From Chryseobacterium aurantiacum (GTDB lineage Bacteria > Bacteroidota > Bacteroidia > Flavobacteriales > Weeksellaceae), in assembly GCF_003020585.1 (NCBI RefSeq), contig NZ_PXUE01000008.1, positions 1 through 64,000 of the forward strand: a stretch of 64,000 bases of DNA. The letters are read 5' to 3'. Below, piece after piece: positions 34,260 to 44,189 of this stretch (its first letter is position 1; every line of letters starts with the position of its first letter). Both the position numbers and the translations under genes were made by a program. The notes below the pieces were generated by a model, which saw nothing but the letters and a program-made list of their open reading frames with translations, had not been told where the DNA came from and ran no database searches.

Positions 34260-35087
34260 ATGAATTTCAGACTTTCAATCGTATTCCTTATGTTTTTTGC
34301 ATTGGGATTTTCACAGGACCTTACAGTGATGAGTTTTAATATCAGGCTTAACGTTGCATCTGATAAGGAAAATGCATGGCCGGAAAGAAAACAGGATGTT
34401 TCCGATTTACTCACTTATTATCACCCTGATTATTTCGGAGTTCAGGAAGCGCTTCCCGAACAAATGAAAGATATCAAAAGCGGATTAAAAAACTATGATT
34501 ATATTGGGGTGGGAAGAGATGATGGTAAGGAAAAAGGAGAGTTCTCTGCTATTTTTTACAATACAAACAGATTGGATGTGGTAAAATCGGGGACGTTCTG
34601 GTTATCTGAAACACCTGAGAAACCATCAAAAGGGTGGGATGCTGCATTGAATAGAATCTGCACCTATGCCATCTTCAAGGATAAAAAGTCAAAGAAAGAA
34701 TTTCTTGCCATGAATATTCATTTTGATCATATTGGAAATGTTGCAAGAGTAAAATCCTCTGAATTGATCCTTAAAAAAATAAAGGAGCTTAATCCGAGAA
34801 ACCTGCCTGTAACATTAAGCGGAGACTTTAATCTGACAGAGGATACAGAACCTGTAAAAATCCTTTCTCAAAATATGAAAGATACCTTTTACCATTCGGA
34901 AACCAAGCATTATGGACCTGTAGGAACCTTTACGGCCTTTAATGTAAATGAGATTCCAAAAGAAAGGATTGACTATATTTTTACAAAAGACTTTAAGATA
35001 AGATCTCACAGACATATCAATGACAGAAGAGAGAATCTCCTTTATCCGTCAGATCATTTTCCGGTGATTGTGAATCTTTCTTTTTAA
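34260..35087 (+). CDS. Endonuclease/exonuclease/phosphatase family hydrolase, exported
   Basis: The 275-residue protein has a signal peptide (FLMFFALGFSQ). The fold motifs are VMSFNIRLN (Asn), FGVQEALPEQ (metal Glu), NIHFDHIGNVAR (DH), LSGDFNLTEDT and YPSDHFPV (Asp-His). These are the catalytic set of this superfamily, which includes DNases, sphingomyelinases and sugar or lipid phosphatases. The substrate is not evident. It converges with the system 2 regulator with only two bases between stops, so no terminator lies between. Confidence 0.88.
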   Translation: MNFRLSIVFLMFFALGFSQDLTVMSFNIRLNVASDKENAWPERKQDVSDLLTYYHPDYFGVQEALPEQMKDIKSGLKNYDYIGVGRDDGKEKGEFSAIFYNTNRLDVVKSGTFWLSETPEKPSKGWDAALNRICTYAIFKDKKSKKEFLAMNIHFDHIGNVARVKSSELILKKIKELNPRNLPVTLSGDFNLTEDTEPVKILSQNMKDTFYHSETKHYGPVGTFTAFNVNEIPKERIDYIFTKDFKIRSHRHINDRRENLLYPSDHFPVIVNLSF

Positions 35088-35089
35088 GA

Positions 35090-35776
35090 TTAATTTGTTG
35101 GAAAATCAACTTCAAATCCAATTCCTCTAAGGGATTGGATTTTTACTTCCTCATCATTACTGAAATATTTTCTCAATCTGCTGATAAATACATCCAGACT
35201 TCTGCCCGTAAAATAGTCATTGGTTTCCCAAAGATTATCAAGAATTTCATCCCTTGTTATCATGGAATGATTGTGCTTCAGTAAATATAAAAGAAGCTCC
35301 TGCTCCCGAACAGTAAGACGTATATTCCCCGCAGGATGGGAAAGTGAAAGTTTTTGAGTATCCAGCAAATATTGCCCGATTTTTATCTGAATTTCAGTAA
35401 TTGGAGGAGAGGTTCTTTTCAGAATATTTTTAATCCTTAAAACCAGTTCCTCGGGATCACATGGCTTGGCTATATAATCATCCGCTCCTATCTTTAATCC
35501 GGTTAACCTATCGATTTTCTGATTCTTTGCTGTTAAAAATAAAACAGGAAAATTGTTTTTTTCCTTGAGAATCATTTTGGCAAGAGAGAAGCCATCAATA
35601 TTAGGCATCATCACATCTAAAATCCCAATCTGAAAAGGGAAATCGGAGGAAAGAATTTCAATAATATCTTCAGGATTCTGAAACCAGCTGACCTCAAAAT
35701 CTTCCAGTTCAAGATATTGTTTAAGGATCATTCCGAAATCCGAATCATCTTCTGCTAATAGGATCTTAGTTTTCAT
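35090..35776 (-). CDS. OmpR-family response regulator (system 2)
   Basis: The 228-residue protein has a receiver (D10, D11, phospho-Asp D54 in ILDVMMPNIDG) and a winged-helix DNA-binding half (VREQELLLYLLKHNHSMITRDEIL ... VFISRLRKYF), similar in plan to system 1. It overlaps the kinase gene by 11 bases. Likely targets are the TTAACC repeats at 37136-37226. Confidence 0.92.
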   Translation of the reverse strand: MKTKILLAEDDSDFGMILKQYLELEDFEVSWFQNPEDIIEILSSDFPFQIGILDVMMPNIDGFSLAKMILKEKNNFPVLFLTAKNQKIDRLTGLKIGADDYIAKPCDPEELVLRIKNILKRTSPPITEIQIKIGQYLLDTQKLSLSHPAGNIRLTVREQELLLYLLKHNHSMITRDEILDNLWETNDYFTGRSLDVFISRLRKYFSNDEEVKIQSLRGIGFEVDFPTN

Positions 35777-37112
35777 AAGGAATGGTTATTTTAAAAATAC
35801 TTCCGGCCCCAGGTTTACTGGAAACCTCTATTTTACCATTATAGGTTGTGATTATTTTTTTTACAAAATAAAGTCCCAGCCCAAGCCCCTTACTGTTATG
35901 AATGTTATTGGACTGTATTCTGTAGAATTTTTCAAAAATATTTGTTAGCTCTTTGCTTTCCATCCCTTGGCCATTATCAGAAATTTCAATATTCAGATTT
36001 TGGGTAGAAGTATTGGTATTTATTTTCACAAAAGATGCGCCGTATTTGATACTGTTTTCACAAAGATTTTTAATGACAGTTTCCATTAGGTTTTTGTCAA
36101 AGGGTAGTTTTTCGGAAACTTTATTTTCAAATTTAAAATCTATTTGATGATACGTAAAAGCCAAATCCTGAATGAAAAAATCCCAGTCTTCAGGCTGTAC
36201 TGCAACCACCTCATCGGGTATTTCATCTTTATGAAGCTGCAGCATTAAACTTTCAAGGCGGGCAATTTGCCGGTCAATAAGGGGTAGTGTTTCTGCATTC
36301 CAGCCCTTTTTTAAAGTCTTGGAAGCAATTTTTAAGGTAGCGATCGGGGTTTTAAACTCATGAGAAATGTTATCTACAACAGTGTGGAGAACTTCTACCT
36401 GCTTTTGTTGCCTGATGAGGTTTCTGATGGTGAAGATATACAGAAGCAGAACACTTGCTAATAAAATTACACAGCAAATGATCAATAACGCAAGTTCCTT
36501 GAAAACAAGACTTTTTATATTATCAACCTCAAAATCAGTCTGACTCTTCACAAAGAATGTTTCCCTCTCGCTGGTCGTTTCTTTTCCTTTAACTTCCTTG
36601 GTAGAAGAGGTTCTCCAGGTTCCGGTACTGGTGATTTTAGGTTTTTTTACCTTGTTTTTTGTTTCGAAAATAATAATGGGATGATCAATCAGTTTAGCAC
36701 TGTCCGGAAGGTGAATGATAGAGGTGTATTGAATTCTTGCAGAAATTTTATATCCATCTTTTTTAAGGCGACTGTTGATATAATTGCTAAGCCTTTCTCT
36801 GGAAGCTTTTCTGTCTTCTATAAAATGGTAGATGAACTCCTTTTGGCTGATCTCTTTTTCGTAATACTGAATAATGATCTTCTGTAGAGAGTCACTTTTC
36901 ATTTCCTTGGCATCATGAATGTTTTCCAGTTTATCTGCGTAGCTGCTAAGTCCCTCGTCTACGGATCTGTAAATGTCTCTTTCCTTTACCTGATAGGTTT
37001 TATACATAAAATAAACCTGTATTCCTAACAGAAGTAGGAATAGGGCTGTAAAAAGAAATAGAAGATTTTTACTTTTGGAAATCATTGATAACAAAGATAA
37101 AGATTTAACCAT
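35766..37112 (-). CDS. Membrane sensor histidine kinase (system 2)
   Basis: The 448-residue kinase has two membrane spans (about 17-35 and about 208-228) around a long periplasmic region that has no recognised domain. The HisKA box is VDNISHEFKTPIATL, and the ATPase domain follows (NLCENSIKYGASF, DNGQGMESKELTNIFEKFYR, GLGLGLYFVKKI). ATG at 37085 could be the start instead of 37112. It overlaps its regulator gene by 11 bases, which suggests one operon. Confidence 0.92.
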   Translation of the reverse strand: MVKSLSLLSMISKSKNLLFLFTALFLLLLGIQVYFMYKTYQVKERDIYRSVDEGLSSYADKLENIHDAKEMKSDSLQKIIIQYYEKEISQKEFIYHFIEDRKASRERLSNYINSRLKKDGYKISARIQYTSIIHLPDSAKLIDHPIIIFETKNKVKKPKITSTGTWRTSSTKEVKGKETTSERETFFVKSQTDFEVDNIKSLVFKELALLIICCVILLASVLLLYIFTIRNLIRQQKQVEVLHTVVDNISHEFKTPIATLKIASKTLKKGWNAETLPLIDRQIARLESLMLQLHKDEIPDEVVAVQPEDWDFFIQDLAFTYHQIDFKFENKVSEKLPFDKNLMETVIKNLCENSIKYGASFVKINTNTSTQNLNIEISDNGQGMESKELTNIFEKFYRIQSNNIHNSKGLGLGLYFVKKIITTYNGKIEVSSKPGAGSIFKITIPYEN

Positions 37113-37135
37113 TTTATTGATGTTGTATTTTGTTA

Positions 37136-37226
37136 TTAACCTTTCATTAACCTGATTTTTTCGCTTTACATTTTTTCTTCCTGATGGAGGAAAATGCGTT
37201 AACCCATCATTAACCTTTCGTTAACC
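37136..37226 (+). promoter_or_regulatory. TTAACC direct repeats, candidate OmpR-type regulator site
   Basis: TTAACC copies start at 37136 and 37147, then at 37199, 37210 and 37221. Within each set they are exactly 11 bases apart, the spacing of OmpR-family half-sites. A candidate -7 box TACATTTT at 37167-37174 lies 14 bases after the first pair. The site is divergent between the system 2 kinase and a TonB-type barrel gene. Confidence 0.6.
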
Positions 37227-37308
37227 GAAATTCTCCTGCTCAATATGGAATTTTGCTTCGTAAAACAAGAATACATACTGTTTTGCTCCATTCTTTAAAA
37301 ATATAATC

Positions 37309-39678
37309 ATGAACAAAATTATTCTTTTCCTGTGTTTTCCAATGTTGGCGTTTGCCCAGAAACAAAAACTAGCAGGAACAGTTGTGAACACAGATAATGA
37401 AAGGGTTTCATCGGCACGAATAGAGCTGTATGACTCACAGAATAAACTAATCAAAGAACTGAAAACTGATGCTAAGGGTGGATTTGTCCTGGAGGATATT
37501 TTTGGAGAGAATATAAAACTGGTAGTGAAAAATGAAGGATATTTTTTATTTGAAAAAAAACTGGATCTTGAAAAACCAGAAGCCTTGCAAATTATTCTTA
37601 AAAAAGAATCCCAAGAGATTGAAGAGGTTGTAATGACCAAACGAAAGCCATTGGTGAAACGAAAAGTAGATCGTCTGGAATTTAATGTGGAAAACAGCAA
37701 TATTTCATCACTGAATGCATGGGAAATTTTAAAAAATACCCCCGGCGTTACTGCCAATAATAATGTACTCGCAGTGAAAGGTAGTACAGGAATTTTGGTG
37801 ACCATTAATGATAAAAAAGTGATGTTGACAGGGGATGAACTTAAGAACCTTCTGGAGAATACTCAGGGAGATGAGGTGAAGTCCGTAGAAGTGATTACTA
37901 ACCCGCCTGCAAAATATGAGGCCTCAGGAAGTTCGGTTCTGAATATTATTATGAAAAAGAACAAGATTGAAGGCTATCGTGGCATTTTGTCTTCAAAATA
38001 TGTTCAGACTCAGTATGCAAAGGCTGTTTTTGGATTATCTCAATATTATAAAAAGGATAAATTTTCCATTATGGGAAGCTATTACAAAGGGATGGGAACT
38101 TATTATAGACAAGGGTTTGACTATGTTAATTATCCCGAAAGTCAGACCAGATGGATGAGTACAATGAATAGGAAGGATAAAAACACTAACCAGAATACCC
38201 TGAATTTTAATGTGGAATATGAGTTGGACAGTTTGACCAACCTAAGCCTCAACTATTCAGGGTATTTTTCCCCAAAGTCCTATGGAACGTATGATGTGCC
38301 TACCTTGATTTATAATAATCAGGATGTTATTGAGTCTGATTATAGAACTCTTAATGATCATGATTCCCGCTCTATTAATAATTCAGTCAGCTTCCAGATA
38401 GACAGGAAGCTGAATAAAAAGAGCAGTTTATCCTGGACCAATTACTTTACAGGGAATAATGCCAGTAAATATCAGAACGTAATTACCCATTTAAACTTTG
38501 CCGGTCAGCCTCCTAAAGAAGATAACTTCATGACCCAAAATAAAGCGGATGTACAACTGTATTCTACTCAGATAGATTATCAGTGGAAAGGCGATAAGAT
38601 AGAATTTGAGTCCGGAACAAAATATAGTTTTGTAAAGACCAATAGTAAACTTGATTTTTCTGATAATCAAAATGGAATATTAGAATACAGGCCTGAGAAA
38701 AGCAGTGTTTTTGATTATAAAGAACATAATTTTGCTCTGTATTCCTCACTTTCCTACAATATTGGAAAATGGAATTTTAAAGGAGGACTTCGTGCAGAAA
38801 TGACAGATCTTGAAGGTATTGTTTCTGAACCATACGATCAAAACAAAAATAATTACTGGAACTTTTTTCCTACTTTCTATGCTCAATATACCACAGAAAA
38901 TAAGCAGGAGTTCGGGTTTTCGTATGGCAAGCGTATCAATAGACCATCATATTCATGGCTGAATCCCGCAAAATCTTATTATAACCTCTTTTCATACTAT
39001 CAGGGTGACCCGAAACTAAAGGCAACCATTACTCATAATCTTAATCTAACCTATTCATGGAAAAACTGGAATCTGGATTTTTACTATCGCAAAGAACTAT
39101 TCCCGTCTATGGAAATTTCATATCAGGAACCAGAGACCAATAGTTTGATCTATCATTTTACCAATATTGAAAAAGGTGAGGCTTTCGGTTTAAGTTTGTA
39201 TAAAAACTTTCAGGTGAAACCTTGGTGGAATATCATTCTGTCTGAAAATCTGGAACACAATGAAAACTATTTCAAGGGCGTTGACGGAATGCTGTATAAG
39301 AATAAGGTTTGGAACTGGGAATCTAATATTTCTACAAGCTTCACTTTAGATAAAAATAGTGATTGGAAAATGGAAATGGGACATCGTTATTATTCTCCAT
39401 CAATACAGGGAACTTTCAAGATTTCCGGTGCGTGGTCTGCTTATTTTGTAATGAACCGAAAGTTTTTTAATAAAAGATTAGAAGCAAGCTTAATCGTTAG
39501 TGATATTTTTAGAACAACAGGCCAAAAGATTGTTACCAAATATGCCAATCAGGATAACTACTTTCAGGACTATACAGATACCCAAGGCTTTACCCTTTCA
39601 TTGAAATTCAACTTTGGAAACCAGTCTGTCAAAAATGCCAAGACCATCAAAAAGACATCTGAGCAGGATAGGCTTTAG
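37309..39678 (+). CDS. Outer membrane beta-barrel (TonB-dependent receptor-like) protein
   Basis: The 789-residue protein has a signal peptide (LCFPMLAFAQ), a CarboxypepD_reg domain (about 22-95, GTVVNTDNERVSSARIELYDS), a plug-like region (VKRKVDRLEFNVENSNISSLNAWEILKNTPGV, then VITNPPAKYEASGSSVLNIIMKK), and a C-terminal barrel ending LSLKFNFG. It fits the OMP_b-brl_3 family of Bacteroidetes. The substrate is unknown, and no SusD gene lies next to it. It is divergent from system 2 and likely controlled by it. Confidence 0.88.
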   Translation: MNKIILFLCFPMLAFAQKQKLAGTVVNTDNERVSSARIELYDSQNKLIKELKTDAKGGFVLEDIFGENIKLVVKNEGYFLFEKKLDLEKPEALQIILKKESQEIEEVVMTKRKPLVKRKVDRLEFNVENSNISSLNAWEILKNTPGVTANNNVLAVKGSTGILVTINDKKVMLTGDELKNLLENTQGDEVKSVEVITNPPAKYEASGSSVLNIIMKKNKIEGYRGILSSKYVQTQYAKAVFGLSQYYKKDKFSIMGSYYKGMGTYYRQGFDYVNYPESQTRWMSTMNRKDKNTNQNTLNFNVEYELDSLTNLSLNYSGYFSPKSYGTYDVPTLIYNNQDVIESDYRTLNDHDSRSINNSVSFQIDRKLNKKSSLSWTNYFTGNNASKYQNVITHLNFAGQPPKEDNFMTQNKADVQLYSTQIDYQWKGDKIEFESGTKYSFVKTNSKLDFSDNQNGILEYRPEKSSVFDYKEHNFALYSSLSYNIGKWNFKGGLRAEMTDLEGIVSEPYDQNKNNYWNFFPTFYAQYTTENKQEFGFSYGKRINRPSYSWLNPAKSYYNLFSYYQGDPKLKATITHNLNLTYSWKNWNLDFYYRKELFPSMEISYQEPETNSLIYHFTNIEKGEAFGLSLYKNFQVKPWWNIILSENLEHNENYFKGVDGMLYKNKVWNWESNISTSFTLDKNSDWKMEMGHRYYSPSIQGTFKISGAWSAYFVMNRKFFNKRLEASLIVSDIFRTTGQKIVTKYANQDNYFQDYTDTQGFTLSLKFNFGNQSVKNAKTIKKTSEQDRL

Positions 39679-39753
39679 GATATATTAAATGAAAAACCAA
39701 TTATCATAAAACATTATTACAAAAGAAATGACCACCCAGTGTCACATTTTCGC

Positions 39754-39761
39754 TATTTTTG
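39754..39761 (+). promoter_or_regulatory. Candidate -7 box of the M1 peptidase gene
   Basis: TATTTTTG fits TAnnTTTG, 25 bases before the ATG. The -33 position lacks TTTG. Confidence 0.5.
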
Positions 39762-39786
39762 ATACCTATCTTTAAAAAAGGTCGTT

Positions 39787-41652
39787 ATGAAGAGAATTTT
39801 TTCCGGAATGCTGATGGTCGTTTCGTTACTACAGTTGTCCGCTCAGGAGCTGTATATGCCGAGAAATATTAAAAAAGCTTATGAAAATGGGACCCGTGAT
39901 ATTTCTGGTGCACCAGGTAAGAACTATTGGCAGAATAAAGGAATTTACAATGTTGAAGTGAAAGTGGATGCCGGTACAAAGATGGTTTCCGGAAAAGAAA
40001 CAATTGTTTATACAAACAATAGTCCGGATATTCTCAATGAACTGGCCATAAGATTTGTTAACAATATGCATAAACCACAGTCTCCAAGATCTGGAGCGGT
40101 TTCCAGCGATTTTTTGTCCTCAGGACTTAAGATTAAGTCATTTGCAGTTAATGGTGAAAAATATGATATCAACAGTGATGATTGGGGGACTGTTGAGAAA
40201 GTAGAATTAAAATCAGGCTTAAAGTCAAAATCAAAAGCTGAGATTAAAATCGAGTGGGAATATCCCCTTTCTGTACAAAGTGGAAGAGAGGGACAGATTG
40301 ATCCTGAAACATTCTATGTAGCCTATTCTTTCCCAAGAGTTTCTGTATATGATGACTACAACGGATGGGATATGCTTCCACATTCTGACAGGCAGGAATT
40401 TTATAATGACTTTAATGACTATAGCTTTGCCATTACGGCACCCAAAAATTATGTAGTGTGGGCAACCGGAGATTTTTTAAATCCAGAAGCTGTTCTTCAG
40501 CCGGAGTATTTGAAAAGATATAAAGCCTCATTAAAGAGTGACAAGGTAATGCGCATTGCTACGGAACAGGAAATGAAGTCTGGGAAAGTTACCCAACAGA
40601 ATAAATGGAATGTATGGAAATTCAGAGCCAATCATATTACAGATTTTTGCTTTGCCTTGAGTAATCATTATGTATGGGATGCTGCCAGTGTTCAGTTGAA
40701 AACCAAGAGAGCTAGCGTACAATCAGGATATAAAGCCGGAGCAAAGGATTTTGAACAGTATGTAGACTGGATGCGCTATAATCTGGATTGGTTTTCAAAA
40801 AAATGGCCGGGTGTAGAATATCCTTATAATGTAATGACTGCCATTCAAGGATATGCGGATATGGAATATCCAATGATGATTAATGATACCAGTATTCCGG
40901 ATAACTTACAGGATGCAAGACTTACAGCAGATCATGAAATTGCCCATACTTATTTCCCTTTCTATATGGGGATTAACGAAACTAGATATGCATTCATGGA
41001 TGAGGGATGGGCTACTACCTTGGAGTATTTAATTGGAATTGATGAAAATGGTGAAGCTGCCGCAAAGGAATTTTATAAAAATTTCAGAGTGAAAAAATGG
41101 ATTAGCGATCCATCTGCAGAGCAGGATCAACCCATCATTACAATGAGTACGCAAGTAAGTGGGTCGGGATATGGAAATAACTCCTACGTAAAATCATCCT
41201 TATCTTATCTGGCATTGAAAGATTATCTGGGTGATGAATTGTTCAAAAAAGCATTGCATCATTATATGGATAACTGGAACGGAAAGCATCCTGTCCCTTG
41301 GGATTACTTTAATTCTATGAATACAGGTTCCGGAAAAAATCTGAATTGGTTTTTCCACAATTGGTTTTATACTAATAATTATATTGATTTAAAAGTGGCC
41401 GGAGCATCACAAATGAATGATTTGCTGACCGTGAATGTTGCAAATGTTGGAGGGTTTGCCATTCCGTTTGATGCTGTTTTGACCTATGAGGATGGTAGCA
41501 TAGAGAAACTTCATTTTTCACCAGCAGTCTGGGAAAAAGATCAAAAACTAACTGATCTTGTGGTTCCTATCAAGAAAAAAGTAAAATCGGTATCTTTGGA
41601 TGGAGATCTTTTTATGGATTATACACCGGGAGATAACAGTAAAACCTTATAA
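39787..41652 (+). CDS. M1-family zinc aminopeptidase, exported
   Basis: The 621-residue protein has a signal peptide (MLMVVSLLQLSAQ). The M1 site HEIAH is followed 18 residues later by the third ligand Glu (in FMDEGW). The exopeptidase signature is the variant GYADMEYP in place of GAMEN. It lies within the usual range for M1 enzymes, and has the N-terminal beta saddle (YNVEVKVDAGTKMVSGKETIVYTN). It probably removes N-terminal residues from peptides in the periplasm. A bidirectional terminator follows. Confidence 0.92.
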   Translation: MKRIFSGMLMVVSLLQLSAQELYMPRNIKKAYENGTRDISGAPGKNYWQNKGIYNVEVKVDAGTKMVSGKETIVYTNNSPDILNELAIRFVNNMHKPQSPRSGAVSSDFLSSGLKIKSFAVNGEKYDINSDDWGTVEKVELKSGLKSKSKAEIKIEWEYPLSVQSGREGQIDPETFYVAYSFPRVSVYDDYNGWDMLPHSDRQEFYNDFNDYSFAITAPKNYVVWATGDFLNPEAVLQPEYLKRYKASLKSDKVMRIATEQEMKSGKVTQQNKWNVWKFRANHITDFCFALSNHYVWDAASVQLKTKRASVQSGYKAGAKDFEQYVDWMRYNLDWFSKKWPGVEYPYNVMTAIQGYADMEYPMMINDTSIPDNLQDARLTADHEIAHTYFPFYMGINETRYAFMDEGWATTLEYLIGIDENGEAAAKEFYKNFRVKKWISDPSAEQDQPIITMSTQVSGSGYGNNSYVKSSLSYLALKDYLGDELFKKALHHYMDNWNGKHPVPWDYFNSMNTGSGKNLNWFFHNWFYTNNYIDLKVAGASQMNDLLTVNVANVGGFAIPFDAVLTYEDGSIEKLHFSPAVWEKDQKLTDLVVPIKKKVKSVSLDGDLFMDYTPGDNSKTL

Positions 41653-41656
41653 AAGT

Positions 41657-41690
41657 AAAAGCCTTCAGATCTCTGAAGGCTTTTTATTTT
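41657..41690. terminator. Bidirectional terminator
   Basis: GCCTTCAG (41661-41668) pairs with CTGAAGGC (41673-41680), with A-rich and T-rich flanks. It serves the M1 gene and the convergent PAP2 gene, whose stop it touches. Confidence 0.85.
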
Positions 41691-43075
41691 TAAAAATAAG
41701 CGGTTAATCTTAAACCAAGAGTAAAATAATTTATTTTTTCCTTGGCTATCATATGATTCAGTTCCTCGTTCAGTTCTTCGTTCTCCTGTACGGCATCACT
41801 AAAGCGATAACGGATGGTAGATTTAATCTCGTTGTAATCGGTATAGAAAGTAAGTCCTAACCCTGGATTAAATTTGTACGTGATAGAAGCACCGGTATTC
41901 CAACGGAAAGCAGGCTTGGGTTTGTATCGTGCAATTTCGAGCTGGTGGTTGGGGCCGTCAATGCTGTCACTTTTAATAAATACTTTTCCACTGGCCGTAG
42001 CAGAGTATCCTGCAGTTGCCTTTAAAGTCAGTTGCCATTTATCTGAAAACTCGTGAGAAAAATAAGGTCCTATTCCTGCTCCCAGAAAGCCCAGAGATTG
42101 TGTTATGATTTCATGCTCCCCGAAGCTGTCTCCATCATCCAGATTTACTTTCATTGGTTTTATAGGGAAACTGCTGAAGCTAAAATCTCCACCTATACCC
42201 CATTTTTTTGAAAAGAAATAAGCGCCTTCCAGTCCTCCTTCAAAACCGATTTGCTTCTTGTCATCAAGCTCTGATTCTTTTAAAAAGTTTGTGGTACCAA
42301 ACGTGGTTCCCAGTTTTATTGCCAGGAAAGACGGATAATCGTTCCCTTCAATTCGGGATAACATGCTTAAATTATCACCTTTGTTTTTATATATTTTATC
42401 TATAAAGAAATATCCTAGTTCTGTAGAAATAATACCGATTCCGGCTCCAGCCAGAATATCAGGCAGCCAGTGTCTGTTGTTGAGGTTTCTACCAAGTCCG
42501 GTAAGGGTAGCTGAACCATATCCTGCAATACTATAAGCGGGATTTACCATACCATACTCCTTGTGCAGAAAGCTGGCGTTGGTAAAGGCCATAGCCGCAT
42601 GTCCGGATGGAAATGAATTATTCTTGGAGCCATCTGGCCGTTCAACTTTTGCTGTATATTTAATGGAGTTCACAAGAATTCCCATGATGACTAAACTGGC
42701 TCCATAGGACAAAGTAGCTCTTCCCAGATTATTTCTTCCTTTCACCCCTCCTAATTTCAATCCATAAACCGCCAAAGCCGGAGCATACTGAAGATAATCG
42801 TCATATTTTACCTTAAAGGCAGGTAGGTATCGGTTACGAACTTCACGAATGTTTTCTTTTTCTCCCCATGTTGCAGCTGCAGCCGCAAAAAGTAGAGTGG
42901 GGGCAACTGATTTTTTTACCCATTCTTTCTTTAGAAATGGAGTTTTTTCTTGTATTGAAATAGTAGAGTTAAGCAAAGCAATGTCTTCCTTGAGATTTCT
43001 AGACTGAACAGTATCCTGTGCTTTGTAACTATATAAGTTTAATAGTATACCCGAGGCTAGGGCCAATTTTTTCAT
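41690..43075 (-). CDS. PAP2 phosphatase fused to C-terminal outer-membrane beta-barrel
   Basis: The 461-residue protein has a signal peptide (LASGILLNLYSYKAQ). The PAP2 region (about 50-240) shows KYTAKVERPDG, SFPSGHAAMAF and GRNLNNRHWLPDILAG, which match the three acid phosphatase motifs. The rest (about 255-461) is a porin-like barrel with alternate aromatic strands and a Phe C terminus (LGLRLTAYF). Such an enzyme could remove phosphate from lipids at the outer membrane. It is monocistronic. Confidence 0.85.
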   Translation of the reverse strand: MKKLALASGILLNLYSYKAQDTVQSRNLKEDIALLNSTISIQEKTPFLKKEWVKKSVAPTLLFAAAAATWGEKENIREVRNRYLPAFKVKYDDYLQYAPALAVYGLKLGGVKGRNNLGRATLSYGASLVIMGILVNSIKYTAKVERPDGSKNNSFPSGHAAMAFTNASFLHKEYGMVNPAYSIAGYGSATLTGLGRNLNNRHWLPDILAGAGIGIISTELGYFFIDKIYKNKGDNLSMLSRIEGNDYPSFLAIKLGTTFGTTNFLKESELDDKKQIGFEGGLEGAYFFSKKWGIGGDFSFSSFPIKPMKVNLDDGDSFGEHEIITQSLGFLGAGIGPYFSHEFSDKWQLTLKATAGYSATASGKVFIKSDSIDGPNHQLEIARYKPKPAFRWNTGASITYKFNPGLGLTFYTDYNEIKSTIRYRFSDAVQENEELNEELNHMIAKEKINYFTLGLRLTAYF

Positions 43076-43112
43076 CCTTGTGGTCCTTAAATTTAAATTG
43101 CGTAAAAATATT

Positions 43113-43146
43113 AAAAAAAATCTATCCCAAATGCGGAATAGATTTT
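43113..43146 (-). terminator. Terminator after the M43 gene
   Basis: On the minus strand AATCTATTCC and GGGATAGATT make an imperfect stem, followed by TTTTTTTT. Confidence 0.75.
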
Positions 43147-43172
43147 AAATATTATTTAAATGGTGTGATTTA

Positions 43173-44189
43173 TTAGTAAACTCTTAATCCTGATCTTGCT
43201 CCGGAAGAAGCTGTTACAGATTGCATTTTTGTTTTTTGCCCTGCAGTAAACATATATAATGAGTTATCATCAGAGTAATCCATATAGTTCATAAACATAA
43301 CAGATCTTTTTACTCCATAGCAAGTGTTGTAAAGAGGATATGTTGGTTTACCTGTATTAGCAGTTGTTTGTGTAGGGGTATCTGCGATTAAGTCATCTCC
43401 ACATGTGGTGTCTCCCCAAATATGTCTAAGACCTAAATAATGTCCTACCTCATGGGTAGCAGTTCTTCCTAAGTTGAAAGGAGAAGATGTTCCGGTTTTA
43501 CCAAAGAATGGAGCCGCGATTACTACACCGTCTTTCCATGTACCTGCATCCTCAGGGAAAGTAGCGTACCCTAAGATTTCTCCTTGAGTATCCGGCATAC
43601 TGCCCACAACCCAAATATTAAAGTAGTTGGTAGGGTTGGTAGCATCAATTCCTCCCGTAGAGGCTTTCTTCATAGTGTTGTTTGTTCTGTCTGATTTGCT
43701 CCATGATGTTTTGGTCGTAGTTTTTCTGATGGTATTTACCAATCTGAATTTCACTTTTACATCACCAGCTTTTACAGCCTGAAACTCAGTAGGAATACTT
43801 GAAACATCACTGTTTGTTCCGCTGTAGTCAGCATTCAGTACTGCAATTTGTTCTGCAATTCTTGCATCTGAAACATTCTGGGCAGCTGTTTTGTAGATTA
43901 CATTAACAATAACAGGAATTTCAACTGTTCCATCTGCCAGCACTTTTCCTAGTGCAATGTTGTTGGCAAATCTTTCAGCGTTGGCATCTATTTCTGCAAC
44001 TTTTTGTCTTAATGCAGGATCTTTTTCCAAAGCTTCCTGTCTCATTTCTTCAGAAGGACAATTTCTTTTTAGCGCAGAGGTGGAAGCAATTTCCTTATCT
44101 GCCGAAGTTTCATTTTGATTAGTTACACTGTCGTTGTTACACGCAGACATAAAGCCCAATGCAAGGACCCCAAATAATAATCTTTTCAT
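43173..44189 (-). CDS. M43-family zinc metalloprotease, lipoprotein
   Basis: The 338-residue protein has a lipoprotein signal (LGFMSACNNDS, Cys about 17). The catalytic zinc motif is HEVGHYLGLRHIWGD (HExxHxxGxxH), with the Met-turn in FMNYMDYSDD. These define metzincins of the M43B (pappalysin/ulilysin-like) type. The Cys residues near the active site (TTCGDD and NTCYG) may pair, as in the family. It is probably a surface-anchored protease; the substrate is unknown. Confidence 0.9.
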   Translation of the reverse strand: MKRLLFGVLALGFMSACNNDSVTNQNETSADKEIASTSALKRNCPSEEMRQEALEKDPALRQKVAEIDANAERFANNIALGKVLADGTVEIPVIVNVIYKTAAQNVSDARIAEQIAVLNADYSGTNSDVSSIPTEFQAVKAGDVKVKFRLVNTIRKTTTKTSWSKSDRTNNTMKKASTGGIDATNPTNYFNIWVVGSMPDTQGEILGYATFPEDAGTWKDGVVIAAPFFGKTGTSSPFNLGRTATHEVGHYLGLRHIWGDTTCGDDLIADTPTQTTANTGKPTYPLYNTCYGVKRSVMFMNYMDYSDDNSLYMFTAGQKTKMQSVTASSGARSGLRVY

